Below are positions 54,525 to 63,727 of a stretch of DNA of 64,000 nucleotides, in pieces. The notes under the pieces are model-generated. The model was not told where the DNA came from, ran no database searches, and saw only the letters and a program-made list of their open reading frames with translations. The DNA lies in NCBI RefSeq assembly GCF_000332075.2, contig NZ_ALVU02000001.1:3732324-3796323 (forward strand). Reading direction: 5' to 3'. The stretch comes from Synechocystis sp. PCC 7509. GTDB lineage: Bacteria; Cyanobacteriota; Cyanobacteriia; Cyanobacteriales; Chroococcidiopsidaceae. Each line of letters opens with the position of its first letter. The stretch's first letter is position 1. The position numbers and the translations under genes are program-made.

Positions 54525-54571
54525 AAAAATTCTCTTGTTTAGTTTATTATTGGCTAGAAATAAGCAGTTTC

Positions 54572-55522
54572 TCAAGATGGTTGTTTGTGACCGAGTTTAA
54601 GAAAAATAGTTTCCAAGTCTTCTTGAGTGCAATGAAACTCTGTAATTGAGATGCCAGCATTAATTAAAGACTGTAATAATTTTGCACCCGCAGCGCGATC
54701 GCCTGTAAAGTAAACTCGCATACTATTGGTTTGGGGTATAACTTCCCACTCTTCAATTAAGGAATGCTCAATTAGGTTGGCTTTTAGAGTTTCTATGTCT
54801 CCTAAAGTGGATATAACAATCTGTTGGCGGCTAAGTCGTTGGTAAAGGTTAGTTAAATTGCAGCTTTCGACTAAATAACCTAACTCCATAATTCCTACTG
54901 ACGTACAAAGTTCTGCTAAGTCGCTGAGGACGTGAGAAGAAATTAATATAGTCATCCTAGCTTCTTGTAATGCTTTAATAATCTCCCGAAACTGCTGTCT
55001 AGCGATGGGGTCTAGTCCTGAGACTGGCTCATCAAGTAGTAATAAAATCGGTTCGTGAATAATAGTTCGCGCTAAACTCAGGCGCTGTTTCATTCCCCGC
55101 GAGAGCGAACTAATTTGACTATTGCGCTTATAGGTTAGTTGCACAAGTTCTAATACTTCGTTTAGGCGTTGACGGCGACGAGGATTTTTTAAAAGATACA
55201 ACCGAGCAAAATAATCTAAATAGTCCCAAACACTCAAATCATTATACAAAGGGAAATCATCGGGTAAATAACCCAGATGACGCTTGATTATTGGGTTGCT
55301 TTGGTCTAAAGATAAGACTTCGCCATTGATATAAATTTCCCCTACGGTTGGTTCTTCCGCCGCCGCCAACATCCGAATTAGGGTAGTTTTTCCCGCACCG
55401 TTTGGGCCGATGAGTCCGTAAACTTCACCTACAGCTATTTCTAAATCAACATCATTAACGGCAATATGGCGATCAAAGCGTTTAGTTAGTCCGCAAGTTT
55501 TAATTGCTAATTCTTTACTCAT
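54572..55522 (-). CDS. ABC transporter ATP-binding protein
   Basis: 316 residues. Walker A GPNGAGKTTL (~39), Q-loop LGYLPDDFPLY, signature SLSRGMKQRLSLA and Walker B ILLLLDEPVSGLD are complete. A C-terminal ~90-residue domain is probably regulatory. It pairs with the membrane protein downstream (47 bp apart). Confidence 0.95.
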   Translation of the reverse strand: MSKELAIKTCGLTKRFDRHIAVNDVDLEIAVGEVYGLIGPNGAGKTTLIRMLAAAEEPTVGEIYINGEVLSLDQSNPIIKRHLGYLPDDFPLYNDLSVWDYLDYFARLYLLKNPRRRQRLNEVLELVQLTYKRNSQISSLSRGMKQRLSLARTIIHEPILLLLDEPVSGLDPIARQQFREIIKALQEARMTILISSHVLSDLAELCTSVGIMELGYLVESCNLTNLYQRLSRQQIVISTLGDIETLKANLIEHSLIEEWEVIPQTNSMRVYFTGDRAAGAKLLQSLINAGISITEFHCTQEDLETIFLKLGHKQPS

Positions 55523-55616
55523 AGGTGCGGAAACTGGTAGCCATTTTTTGGTCTAGCCTAGCCTGCCCTTAAAAGAATTGGTATATAGTTGCAGAAATTG
55601 AAACAATACATTGCTT

Positions 55617-56288
55617 TTATTTCTCTACACCGTTGGATAAGAGCGGCTTTGCCTGTACAAATTGGGCTGTCAACTGAGCGCGGGATGAAACTTCAAGTTT
55701 GCGAAACATTCTTTTGAGTGCTTGCTTGACAGAGTTTTCAGTAATCCAAAGCTCTACCCCAATTTCAGAGTTTGTACGCCCTTGAGCAACTAATTGGGCA
55801 ATTTGCACTTCACGAGGGGTTAAAACTTTACTTTCTAGCTGTTGTGGAGTTTGCCGCATTGTTGCGCTCCAAGTAGATAAATGCAAACATAGAGCGCTCA
55901 AATCGGCTAGATTTTGGTCATTAAAAGCTGGCATAGCTTGTTCGCGGGTAAAGCCTACGACTCCTACCAATTGACCGCTACTAACAATCGGGCCAGCCAT
56001 AACGTGCCAATGATCGGCGCGAGGACAAATCAGCCGCCAAGTTTTGGGAGATACCAGTAAACCATCATGTACTGGAGCATGACGCTCTACTAAGTAACGA
56101 GCAACGGGGTTGTATTCCACTGATAGCGCCAATTGCATTGTTTTTGAGAGCTTGAGGCAATCAAAGAAAAATACCCCACAGCGTTTTGCTTGGAAATAGT
56201 TGCCTCCTATTTCTACAACGTGCGATCGCATTTCGTATTCGTTTTTAGCAAGGGCGATCGCCTGAAATAATGGTTGCAGAATGGTCAT
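55617..56288 (-). CDS. LuxR-type regulator with GAF-like sensor
   Basis: 223 residues. The N-terminal ~145 residues form a GAF-like ligand domain; the C-terminal LuxR helix-turn-helix is LTPREVQIAQLVAQGRTNSE with IGVELWITENSVKQALKRMF. There is no receiver or membrane segment. It is divergent from the PfpI operon with an 89-bp gap, so it probably controls it. Confidence 0.88.
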   Translation of the reverse strand: MTILQPLFQAIALAKNEYEMRSHVVEIGGNYFQAKRCGVFFFDCLKLSKTMQLALSVEYNPVARYLVERHAPVHDGLLVSPKTWRLICPRADHWHVMAGPIVSSGQLVGVVGFTREQAMPAFNDQNLADLSALCLHLSTWSATMRQTPQQLESKVLTPREVQIAQLVAQGRTNSEIGVELWITENSVKQALKRMFRKLEVSSRAQLTAQFVQAKPLLSNGVEK

Positions 56289-56377
56289 AAGTGTACCCGA
56301 TCGAGGACTAGGCTGAAAAGGGCTATGAATCTTATTCTAGTTTTATTCCTAGCAAGCGCCTTTAGGAGCATTGATTT

Positions 56378-57052
56378 ATGACTGGCTCACAAAAACACAT
56401 AGTTATTGGTTTAGTAATTTATCCCGGCATGACGGCTCTTGATATTGTGGGGCCCCAACAGGTTTTTAGCGCACTTCCTGGCGTTCATATTCATCGCCTT
56501 TGGAAAACCTTAGACCCGATCCAAACAGATGATGGGATGATAATTTTGCCAGATACTACTTTTGAAAATTGCCCCACTTTAGATGTTATCTGTATTGGTG
56601 GCGGCATCCAACAAATGGCAGTAGTAAACGATTCCCAAGTGCTTAGATTTCTCCAAAAGCAAGGTAGCACTGCAAAATTTGTTACCTCTGTATGCGGCGG
56701 CTCTGAGTTTCTGGCAAAAGCCGGACTGCTCCAGGGCTACCGAGCGGCTACTCATTGGATGATGCGCGAACAATTAACTAAATTAGGCGTTGAAGTGGGA
56801 ACAGAACGAGTTGTAATTGACCGCAATCGCATTACTGGAGGGGGTGTAACCGCCGGAATTGATTTCGGTTTAACAATTGCGGCAATACTTTGCGGTGAGG
56901 AAGTCGCTAAAATGACTCAACTAATGTTGGAGTACAATCCCGCCCCTCCCTTCGATACAGGTTCACCCGAAAAAGCGGGGGCTGATTTAGTGAATAAGGT
57001 GAGAGCCTATGCGATGGGAACACTGGGTTTAGAAGTAAAAGAGGCAGTTTGA
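56378..57052 (+). CDS. DJ-1/PfpI-family protein (isonitrile-hydratase-like)
   Basis: 224 residues. The nucleophile-elbow Cys lies in SVCGGSEFLAKAGLL (~105), with THW following and the acidic partner in IVGPQQVF (~27) typical for GATase1-like proteins. The usual SVCTGA is changed to SVCGGS. It could be an isonitrile hydratase, or a protein of amide or nitrile metabolism. It forms an operon with the next two genes. Confidence 0.85.
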   Translation: MTGSQKHIVIGLVIYPGMTALDIVGPQQVFSALPGVHIHRLWKTLDPIQTDDGMIILPDTTFENCPTLDVICIGGGIQQMAVVNDSQVLRFLQKQGSTAKFVTSVCGGSEFLAKAGLLQGYRAATHWMMREQLTKLGVEVGTERVVIDRNRITGGGVTAGIDFGLTIAAILCGEEVAKMTQLMLEYNPAPPFDTGSPEKAGADLVNKVRAYAMGTLGLEVKEAV

Positions 57053-57053
57053 T

Positions 57054-57476
57054 ATGACTACAAATTTGGGAATAATTCGCACTCCTACCCCTTGGGTACA
57101 AATTGGTTTTTATGCAACTGCAATCGTTTTTAATCTCTGCTTGATTGCTCAGTTATTAACGGTTGGCGTTGCCTACTTCAACGATCCTGCGTGGTGGAAT
57201 ATTCATGTTTGGTTAGTGCGGGGGTATAGTGGGCTGTCATTAATATTACTGGGATGGGTGTTTAGCGTTCCTTGCTCAAATAAAGTGCGATCGCTTACTG
57301 TTAGTTTACCTGTACTACTTGGACTACAATTTGCCAGCATTCATCTTAAAACTCCTCTCCACCTAAACGTCTTCCATCCTCTAATTGGGTTTTCGCTACT
57401 CTATGTTTCTTCAAGCCTCGTACATCAAATATCGCGTAGTTTCTCGTCCACTGTGCCGATGATTGAGCCAAAATGA
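57054..57476 (+). CDS. DUF6220-like membrane protein
   Basis: 140 residues with four hydrophobic helices and conserved His residues (NIHVWL, HLNVFHP) that could bind heme. It starts 1 bp after the PfpI gene. The DUF number is from memory. The role is unknown. Confidence 0.7.
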   Translation: MTTNLGIIRTPTPWVQIGFYATAIVFNLCLIAQLLTVGVAYFNDPAWWNIHVWLVRGYSGLSLILLGWVFSVPCSNKVRSLTVSLPVLLGLQFASIHLKTPLHLNVFHPLIGFSLLYVSSSLVHQISRSFSSTVPMIEPK

Positions 57477-57504
57477 AAAGAGCCGCACCCTTAAAAATTC
57501 ATAG

Positions 57505-58413
57505 ATGACAACTTCTACTCTCTCAACCACCACAACTCAAACCTGGATTTGGCAAGGTTTCCCCATTTGTTACCAAGCTCAAGGTGACACAGGGCCGGCG
57601 GTGGTGCTAATTCATGGTTTTGGCGCTTCTTGGTGGCACTGGCGACATAATATACCTGTATTAGCTCAAGATGCTCGCGTATATGCGATCGATTTAATTG
57701 GCTTTGGCGCATCTGCAAAGCCGATTCCTGGCGAACTAAAACCCGGCGAACAAGTCCCGTATTCTTTTGAAACTTGGGGACAGCAAATTGCTGATTTTTG
57801 TACTGAAGTTGTGGGCGAACCAGTGTTTTTAGTTGGTAACTCCATCGGTTGTATTGCCGCGATGCAAGCTGCTATATACGCCCCAGAGCAAACTTTAGGA
57901 ATTGCTTTAATCAATTGTTCATTGCGACTATTACACGATCGCAAACGTCAAAACCTGCCTTGGTATCGCCGTTTTGGAGCGCCTTTAGTGCAAAAACTGC
58001 TATCTTTTACACCAATTAGTCAGTTTTTTTTCAATCAAATTGCTAAACCGCAAACTGTCCGCAAAATTTTACTCCAAGCTTACGCCCATCCCGAAGCTGT
58101 AACCGACGAATTAATAGATATTATGATGGCTCCAGCCAGCGATCCTGGGGCATTAGCGGTATTTGTTGCTTTTACTTCTTACGGACAAGGCCCTTTACCC
58201 GAAGACCTGTTAGCGGTGCTACCATGCCCAGCTATTATGCTTTGGGGAACGGCTGATCCTTGGGAGCCAATAGCACTAGGACGAGAATTAGCCAAGTTTC
58301 CCCAAGTGCAAAAGTTTATTCCTCTAGAAGGTGTAGGACATTGTCCCCAAGATGAAGCACCAGAATTAGTCAATCCAATTTTGCAAGCATGGATTGAAGA
58401 AAATTCTAACTAA
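57505..58413 (+). CDS. Alpha/beta-fold hydrolase
   Basis: 302 residues. HGFGASWWHWRHN (~32) is the oxyanion motif, GNSIGCIAA the nucleophile elbow with Ser (~112), an Asp in WGTADPW and His in GVGHCPQD complete the triad. It resembles cyanobacterial pheophytinase-/haloalkane-dehalogenase-like enzymes. The substrate cannot be told. It is probably cotranscribed with the two upstream genes (28-bp gap). Confidence 0.88.
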   Translation: MTTSTLSTTTTQTWIWQGFPICYQAQGDTGPAVVLIHGFGASWWHWRHNIPVLAQDARVYAIDLIGFGASAKPIPGELKPGEQVPYSFETWGQQIADFCTEVVGEPVFLVGNSIGCIAAMQAAIYAPEQTLGIALINCSLRLLHDRKRQNLPWYRRFGAPLVQKLLSFTPISQFFFNQIAKPQTVRKILLQAYAHPEAVTDELIDIMMAPASDPGALAVFVAFTSYGQGPLPEDLLAVLPCPAIMLWGTADPWEPIALGRELAKFPQVQKFIPLEGVGHCPQDEAPELVNPILQAWIEENSN

Positions 58414-58420
58414 ATAAAAC

Positions 58421-59827
58421 TTATTGTCCAATTTGTTCTTGTCTTTTGAGCCAATCTTGTCCGAGTTGAATTGTGATGTCAGATTGGAGATTTCCGGTAC
58501 TTTCGACGCGCACCTCACCTACATTTAGCGCTTGACGAATGGTTTGAGCGCTACTACCATCACCTTGCTGGGCGACAATATTAGTCACATCCAAGGGTTC
58601 GCTCCAGCGTCTGGCAATATATACATTGCGATAACCAGCTTCCGTTAGAGAGTTTACCAGCGATCGCACGGCTCTATCATCTCCGGTACTATCTTGAATT
58701 GCTACCCTTAACCTTGCGGGGTCAACTACTACCGCTTGCATTCCCTCGGCGGGAATGTTGAAATACTGAGTCATCATTGTTGCTATACGCTCTTTATCTG
58801 GTATCCAATAACTGGCGCTATATTCTCCTGGTTCGCTAAAACGCCCCGGTACTAGCAACATTTGGGCATCGGCGCGTTGTGTCTGTACGCCAAAACCTAC
58901 CAATGCCATTAGTTCTTGAATAGTCAAATTAGTATCAATGTGGGTTTTAATAACTTCTAACATCTTGGGAACGCGCGTTACAGTAGTAGGATTTAACGCC
59001 TGTTCCATTAAAGAGCGCATCAAGATTTGCTGGCGTTGAATGCGCCCAATATCGCCATTTTCATCGTAACGAAAGCGGAGAAATTGCAAAGCTTGGTCGC
59101 CATTAAGATGCTGTTTTCCGGCTTTGAGGTTGATATATAAGTGCTGGCTATCGTCTTGATACTTCATAGCTTTGGGAACGTAAACTGTTACGCCACCTAA
59201 AGCATCAATTAGCTTTTCTATACCTTGGACATTAATTCGGACGTAGCGATCGATGGGTGCGCCGTTTAATAGTTCGCTAGTAGCAGTGGCGCTAAGAGCG
59301 GGTCCACCACGATAGTTTGCAGAGTTTATCTTATTAAATTTGTATCCTTCAACTTCTACGCGGGTATCTCTGGGAATTGAAAGTACGGCTAATTTTTTGG
59401 TGGTGGGGTCAAAACGCAGCAATAGCATTGTGTCCGAAAGCCCCTCAAAGGAGTTAATTGTGGCATGGTAGCCTAATTTATCGCTTCCAGGAGGAGGACT
59501 GCTAACGTCGGAGGTGAGGACTTTTACACCCAAAACTAAGATATTTACTGGGCGAGTTAGTTCAGAAAGCTTCAAACCACCGCGAGAAATGCGATCGCCT
59601 TTACCAAATATAGCCTCTTGTTCGGGGCTAAGTTGGGCTTGCATCAAGGGCGTACTCGACAAAGAAACCGCCAGCAGCGCTCCGGCGGTAGCCGATACTA
59701 TGGCTACACCTGTTAAACCTGCCCAAAACCACAACCAGCGCCCAGCCTGAGAACGAGATGATTTTTTAATAAATTTTGCGGAATTTATTGAAGGCGACTT
59801 TCGCTCTGAATGTTTTTGAACTGCCAC
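58421..59827 (-). CDS. LCP-family (LytR-CpsA-Psr) cell-wall ligase with LytR-C domain
   Basis: 468 residues from GTG 59827, chosen for the GAGGAAG site just upstream; the longer frame lacks one. A Lys-rich cytoplasmic N-terminus is followed by one membrane helix (~35-60), the LCP domain (~100-310; NILVLG, SDTMLLLRFDPTTKKLAVLS, IPRDTRVEV and RVRYDENGDIGRIQRQQ-type motif) and a LytR-C domain after ~330. It transfers envelope polymers to the wall. It is divergent from the rest and convergent with the hydrolase. Confidence 0.9.
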   Translation of the reverse strand: MAVQKHSERKSPSINSAKFIKKSSRSQAGRWLWFWAGLTGVAIVSATAGALLAVSLSSTPLMQAQLSPEQEAIFGKGDRISRGGLKLSELTRPVNILVLGVKVLTSDVSSPPPGSDKLGYHATINSFEGLSDTMLLLRFDPTTKKLAVLSIPRDTRVEVEGYKFNKINSANYRGGPALSATATSELLNGAPIDRYVRINVQGIEKLIDALGGVTVYVPKAMKYQDDSQHLYINLKAGKQHLNGDQALQFLRFRYDENGDIGRIQRQQILMRSLMEQALNPTTVTRVPKMLEVIKTHIDTNLTIQELMALVGFGVQTQRADAQMLLVPGRFSEPGEYSASYWIPDKERIATMMTQYFNIPAEGMQAVVVDPARLRVAIQDSTGDDRAVRSLVNSLTEAGYRNVYIARRWSEPLDVTNIVAQQGDGSSAQTIRQALNVGEVRVESTGNLQSDITIQLGQDWLKRQEQIGQ

Positions 59828-60017
59828 AGACTTCCTCACACTTAAAATTAAACCAAAAAATAATTGCCGCATTTAGCCAATAATTATTCGCTAAACTTGC
59901 TAAATGCGCAATCTCTAGCAGTAAGCATTATTATTTGACGGATGCGTTCAAGGATAAAGTTTACTCGGATTATATTTGACTGGCAAAGGGCAATTCTACG
60001 TAAAATGTGGCAAAAGG

Positions 60018-60416
60018 TTAAAAATTCTTTTTATCTGCGGAAGACAAGGGACGCTCTATTTGATTTGCCAACTTACTAAATCCTGGTAAACGTATGGGTT
60101 TACGCTGATAAAGGCGAACCATCAATATCACACTGACTAAAAAGTAACCAGAAGTTAGAAAAGTATTTAAAACTAAAAACCGTAAAGATAAAAATTCCGA
60201 AGTTTCTGCCCCCATTCCTAGCAATAAATAACCGATGAGCCAACTACCTGCTAAGGTTACAGACAAACGACTGACTTTTAATTGTTCCCGATTTTTAGAT
60301 TTATCACCCTGGTAGAGCGTCCATAACGCCGGAAAAAAACCGAGGATTGGGATTAAATAGAAAAATAGCTGTAAACGGTCAAGGTCTAAATTATCTGTTG
60401 GTTCAACATTTTTCAT
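60018..60416 (-). CDS. Hypothetical cyanobacterial membrane protein
   Basis: 132 residues with three to four hydrophobic helices (around 16-34, 50-68, 75-105) and a basic loop YQGDKSKNREQLK. The first ~15 residues are acidic. Homologues in cyanobacteria are remembered without function. It is divergent from the AI-2E-family gene, 68 bp away. Confidence 0.65.
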   Translation of the reverse strand: MKNVEPTDNLDLDRLQLFFYLIPILGFFPALWTLYQGDKSKNREQLKVSRLSVTLAGSWLIGYLLLGMGAETSEFLSLRFLVLNTFLTSGYFLVSVILMVRLYQRKPIRLPGFSKLANQIERPLSSADKKNF

Positions 60417-60484
60417 AATTAGTTGCCAAAATCCTGAAGTGGGGGGATGAGTTTAAAAGGTGAATTTAGAGATAATAAGACCGC

Positions 60485-61684
60485 TTGAGCAAATTCGATC
60501 GTGTTTTATCCGGCAGTAGACAAATGCAGAAACGCATAATAATTGGATGGTGGCAAGAAATGACTCTAGGAGGGCGATTGACAGCGATCGCTCTTGTAGC
60601 TCCTCTCATCGTACTCAATGCTTGGGCAGTTTCTTCGATTTTCAACTATTTCAATTCGCTAATTGTAATTTTAGTGGCAGCTTCATTGCTGGCATTTTTG
60701 CTGAATTATCCGGTTAGCTGGATGGAAAGCAAAGGCGCTAGGCGCGAACAAGTGGCGATTTTGGTGTTTTTGGTAGCTTTATCAATTCTGCTGGCTTTGG
60801 GAGTAACTTTAGTTCCTTTAGTGCTGACTCAAGCGCAACAATTGGTAATTCGTTTACCAGAATGGATTGATTCGGGACGCTATCAGTTACTACTATTAAA
60901 TCAATGGGCAGATAATCAAGGTTTCCCCCTTAATCTTGATGCGCTGCTAGTCCAAATTAACGATCGCCTAAAAGGACAATTACAATCGATCGCCTCGCAA
61001 GTATTAAATCTGGCGGTACTTACCGTTACTAGCTTGCTAGACTTTGTACTAACCATGGTTTTAGCTTTTTATCTCTTACAGCATGGGGATAGCTTGTGGC
61101 AAAGTTTAATTGAATGGCTCCCTGCTAAAATTCGCCAACCATTTTCGCAAACTTTACGGCTAAGTTTTCAAAATTTCTTTATTGGACAGCTAATTTTTGG
61201 CACTTGCATGGCTTCTGCCTTGATTCCTACCTTTTTATGGCTAAAAGTTCCTTTTGGGCTGCTGTTTGGCTTAACTATCGGGATTATGGCGCTGATTCCC
61301 TTTGGAGGAACAGTAGGAATTATTACCACTACTTTATTAGTTGCCCTACAAGATTTTTGGTTAGGTTCGCGGGTTCTAATTGCGGCGGTGGTTGTCCAAC
61401 AAATTCTCGAAAACTTAGTTGCGCCGCGAATTTTGGGTAGCGTTACAGGCTTAAATCCTGTATGGATATTGATATCGGTTTTGACGGGGGCGCGGGTTGG
61501 GGGATTATTAGGGGTAATTGTGGCAGTACCAACGGCTGTTGTAATTAAAACCGCTTTAAGTGCTGTGCGCGGACGCACCAATGGAGCAGAAATCCCCATT
61601 GCAACCGATCCAAGTCAAGGAGATACAACTCAAACAGTAGTTGAAGTAGTACCACCGCAGCTTAAAAAACTAGCCACCGATTAA
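60485..61684 (+). CDS. AI-2E-family (PerM-like) transporter
   Basis: 399 residues from TTG 60485; ATG at 60524 is an alternative and neither has a strong RBS. About eight membrane helices with the family's LLNYPVSWMESKGARREQ and the C-terminal LMALIPFGGTVGIITT and ILENLVAPRILGSVTGLNPV motifs. Members export diverse substrates; the substrate here is unknown. Confidence 0.88.
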   Translation: MSKFDRVLSGSRQMQKRIIIGWWQEMTLGGRLTAIALVAPLIVLNAWAVSSIFNYFNSLIVILVAASLLAFLLNYPVSWMESKGARREQVAILVFLVALSILLALGVTLVPLVLTQAQQLVIRLPEWIDSGRYQLLLLNQWADNQGFPLNLDALLVQINDRLKGQLQSIASQVLNLAVLTVTSLLDFVLTMVLAFYLLQHGDSLWQSLIEWLPAKIRQPFSQTLRLSFQNFFIGQLIFGTCMASALIPTFLWLKVPFGLLFGLTIGIMALIPFGGTVGIITTTLLVALQDFWLGSRVLIAAVVVQQILENLVAPRILGSVTGLNPVWILISVLTGARVGGLLGVIVAVPTAVVIKTALSAVRGRTNGAEIPIATDPSQGDTTQTVVEVVPPQLKKLATD

Positions 61685-61688
61685 TTGA

Positions 61689-61892
61689 TTACAGGCGATC
61701 GCGCAATTGCTGTTCGACGGAAGATGGAGAAGTAGTAAATAGGACTGTTGAAGCATCAAGTTTTGAATATCCAGCGACCGAAAAGCCCAGCATTACTACA
61801 CTCGCCGCCGATAGTGCGTACCGTCTTCCTAAGCGAATTGCATAGCGTCTATGCAAAAAACTTGTCTTTTGACTGGAGGGTTGCTGATTCAT
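61689..61892 (-). CDS. Small membrane-anchored hypothetical protein
   Basis: 67 residues. A basic N-terminus (SFLHRRYAIRLGRRYA) is followed by one hydrophobic helix (LSAASVVMLGFSVAGYS). It ends 4 bp after the AI-2E stop (convergent). It may be spurious or a small membrane peptide; no family is recognised. Confidence 0.45.
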   Translation of the reverse strand: MNQQPSSQKTSFLHRRYAIRLGRRYALSAASVVMLGFSVAGYSKLDASTVLFTTSPSSVEQQLRDRL

Positions 61893-62021
61893 AAGTACCT
61901 TAAATTTATGCCGTCACCGGGACGTTAAAATTCATTAAGTTTTTACTATGGCATTTTTAGTAAGCGATCGCGCTTTAGTTACTATTTTGGTAACAAGATA
62001 ATTACCAATTACCAATTACCC

Positions 62022-63608
62022 TTACGGAGTCCACCAAGCGAGAGCATAAGGCTGAGTCGCTTCATTGACTTTCTGGGAATATTGGACGCGGATTTTATAT
62101 TTTCCGGTAGTGGGAACAGGGCAAAAAATATGTTCTACACTATCAACTTCGCTAATAGATGTACAAATACTACTAGGTGCGTTGTTGGATTCGGTGCTAA
62201 CGAGAAATAAGTCTAAGTTATTTAAACCGCGATCGCGAAATTTCTCGCCCACATCATACTGCTGATTTTTGTTGGTGTCGTTTAACTCAATTAAGCGATT
62301 CCAAACTAAAGTCACCGATACAAAACTACCTTGACTTAAAGCTTTAGCTAAAATGTATTCTTGGGCTGAATTGGCGCTAACAGAACTGTAATCCCAACCA
62401 ATCGCCGGGATAATTGTCTTCGGTTTCCATTCTCCCGGACTAAATTGCTGAAAGGCACGAAAAGCATTTAGTTGTCCAGTTCCCATTTGCGCGTGTAAGG
62501 GAATTTTAGGATCGCTATAAGCATCCGACGCAGTCCAATCTTGATTTTGCTTATCAATAATTGTCTTAGTCATTCCTAAACGCCAAGAATTAACTGAGTT
62601 TTCTTGGACTTTGTCGGCAGAATTTAGCATTACAGCTTTCATTACTTCTTGGCGACGAGCCGCTAAACTCCAATTATTGGTTTTAGAACGCAATTGTCTA
62701 TCAGCATATTCTTGTAAAAGAGCCACCGTTGCTGTGACGTGAGGAGCAGCAAAGCTTGTACCCGTTACTTTTGTCAACTTCCCACTGGTATTGAGTAACG
62801 AAATATTACTTCCTGGTGCAAGTAAACCAATAGCGCGGCGAATGCCAAGATTGACTTCTTTGCCGTTTAATCGTCCTGCTAACCCGACTTTTGTATCACT
62901 TAAATTAGAAACATCTACTTTATTAAAAATTCCGTTTCTGCGGCTGCTAAAAGCGACATTAATACCGTTGTAATTGTCTGTAGGTATAGGAATACCCCCT
63001 TTACCCTGATTGCCAGCGATCGCATACAAAACGTTGTGAAACCGACTAGACCAGTCTATACACTGAGTCAATAAAGCATTGCCATCCAAACGAGCATTAG
63101 CGCGCGGATCTCGTTCTAAGGTTTCTCCAAAACTAAAATTTATCGCTCTCACATCGCCGCTATTTTGCATTGCTACGTGCTGCGCGGATAAGCATTCCTC
63201 TGGTTGACCGCCAGTTTTAAGAGAACCCACCGCCGCCGAATACAGCCTAGCTCCTGGTGCTACACCACGAATAGCTTTATCAGCGCTAATCATGACACTA
63301 GCAACATTTTCGGCGTGGGGATCTAAGTTTGTATTTGCTTTAGCTGGGCGATCGCGCAAAAATACTCCAGCAAGGGTAACGGCTCTATTTCCCGATGCGG
63401 CTTTATCTAAACCGTACTGTCCAGGACGACCGATTTCTACTTGTCCAATACTAATTTTTCGCCCAATTAAATCATAGGGAGCTTGGTGCAAGCGCAAAGC
63501 ATCAATCCCTGACTCGCCCGTTGATGTAGTAGTTTGTAAAGCCAAAACTGGACTATCAAAAGCGATCGCACTTAGTCCCCCAATTGTCCACGCCAGTTGT
63601 TTTATCAT
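62022..63608 (-). CDS. S8-family subtilisin-like serine peptidase with Glu in place of catalytic Asp
   Basis: 528 residues with a signal peptide (~1-23), so exported. His98 (DPHAENVASVM), Asn200 of the oxyanion hole (YAIAGN) and Ser285 (GTSFAAPH) are intact. At the position of the catalytic Asp, in an otherwise S8-like strand, the residue is Glu58 (QVEIG). The C-terminal ~150 residues form a beta-rich accessory domain with SSISTS-like and Cys-containing segments. Whether it is active is not certain. Confidence 0.88.
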   Translation of the reverse strand: MIKQLAWTIGGLSAIAFDSPVLALQTTTSTGESGIDALRLHQAPYDLIGRKISIGQVEIGRPGQYGLDKAASGNRAVTLAGVFLRDRPAKANTNLDPHAENVASVMISADKAIRGVAPGARLYSAAVGSLKTGGQPEECLSAQHVAMQNSGDVRAINFSFGETLERDPRANARLDGNALLTQCIDWSSRFHNVLYAIAGNQGKGGIPIPTDNYNGINVAFSSRRNGIFNKVDVSNLSDTKVGLAGRLNGKEVNLGIRRAIGLLAPGSNISLLNTSGKLTKVTGTSFAAPHVTATVALLQEYADRQLRSKTNNWSLAARRQEVMKAVMLNSADKVQENSVNSWRLGMTKTIIDKQNQDWTASDAYSDPKIPLHAQMGTGQLNAFRAFQQFSPGEWKPKTIIPAIGWDYSSVSANSAQEYILAKALSQGSFVSVTLVWNRLIELNDTNKNQQYDVGEKFRDRGLNNLDLFLVSTESNNAPSSICTSISEVDSVEHIFCPVPTTGKYKIRVQYSQKVNEATQPYALAWWTP

Positions 63609-63727
63609 CTGCTGTCAAAAAAAGCTTTTGCACCCAAGCACTTAATTTTAGTTGTTTTTGGATTATGGATAGCAATGTCGCCCAATGTTAAAATGTTTAA
63701 CAATTGAGGACTTAGGAGAACTAATCT

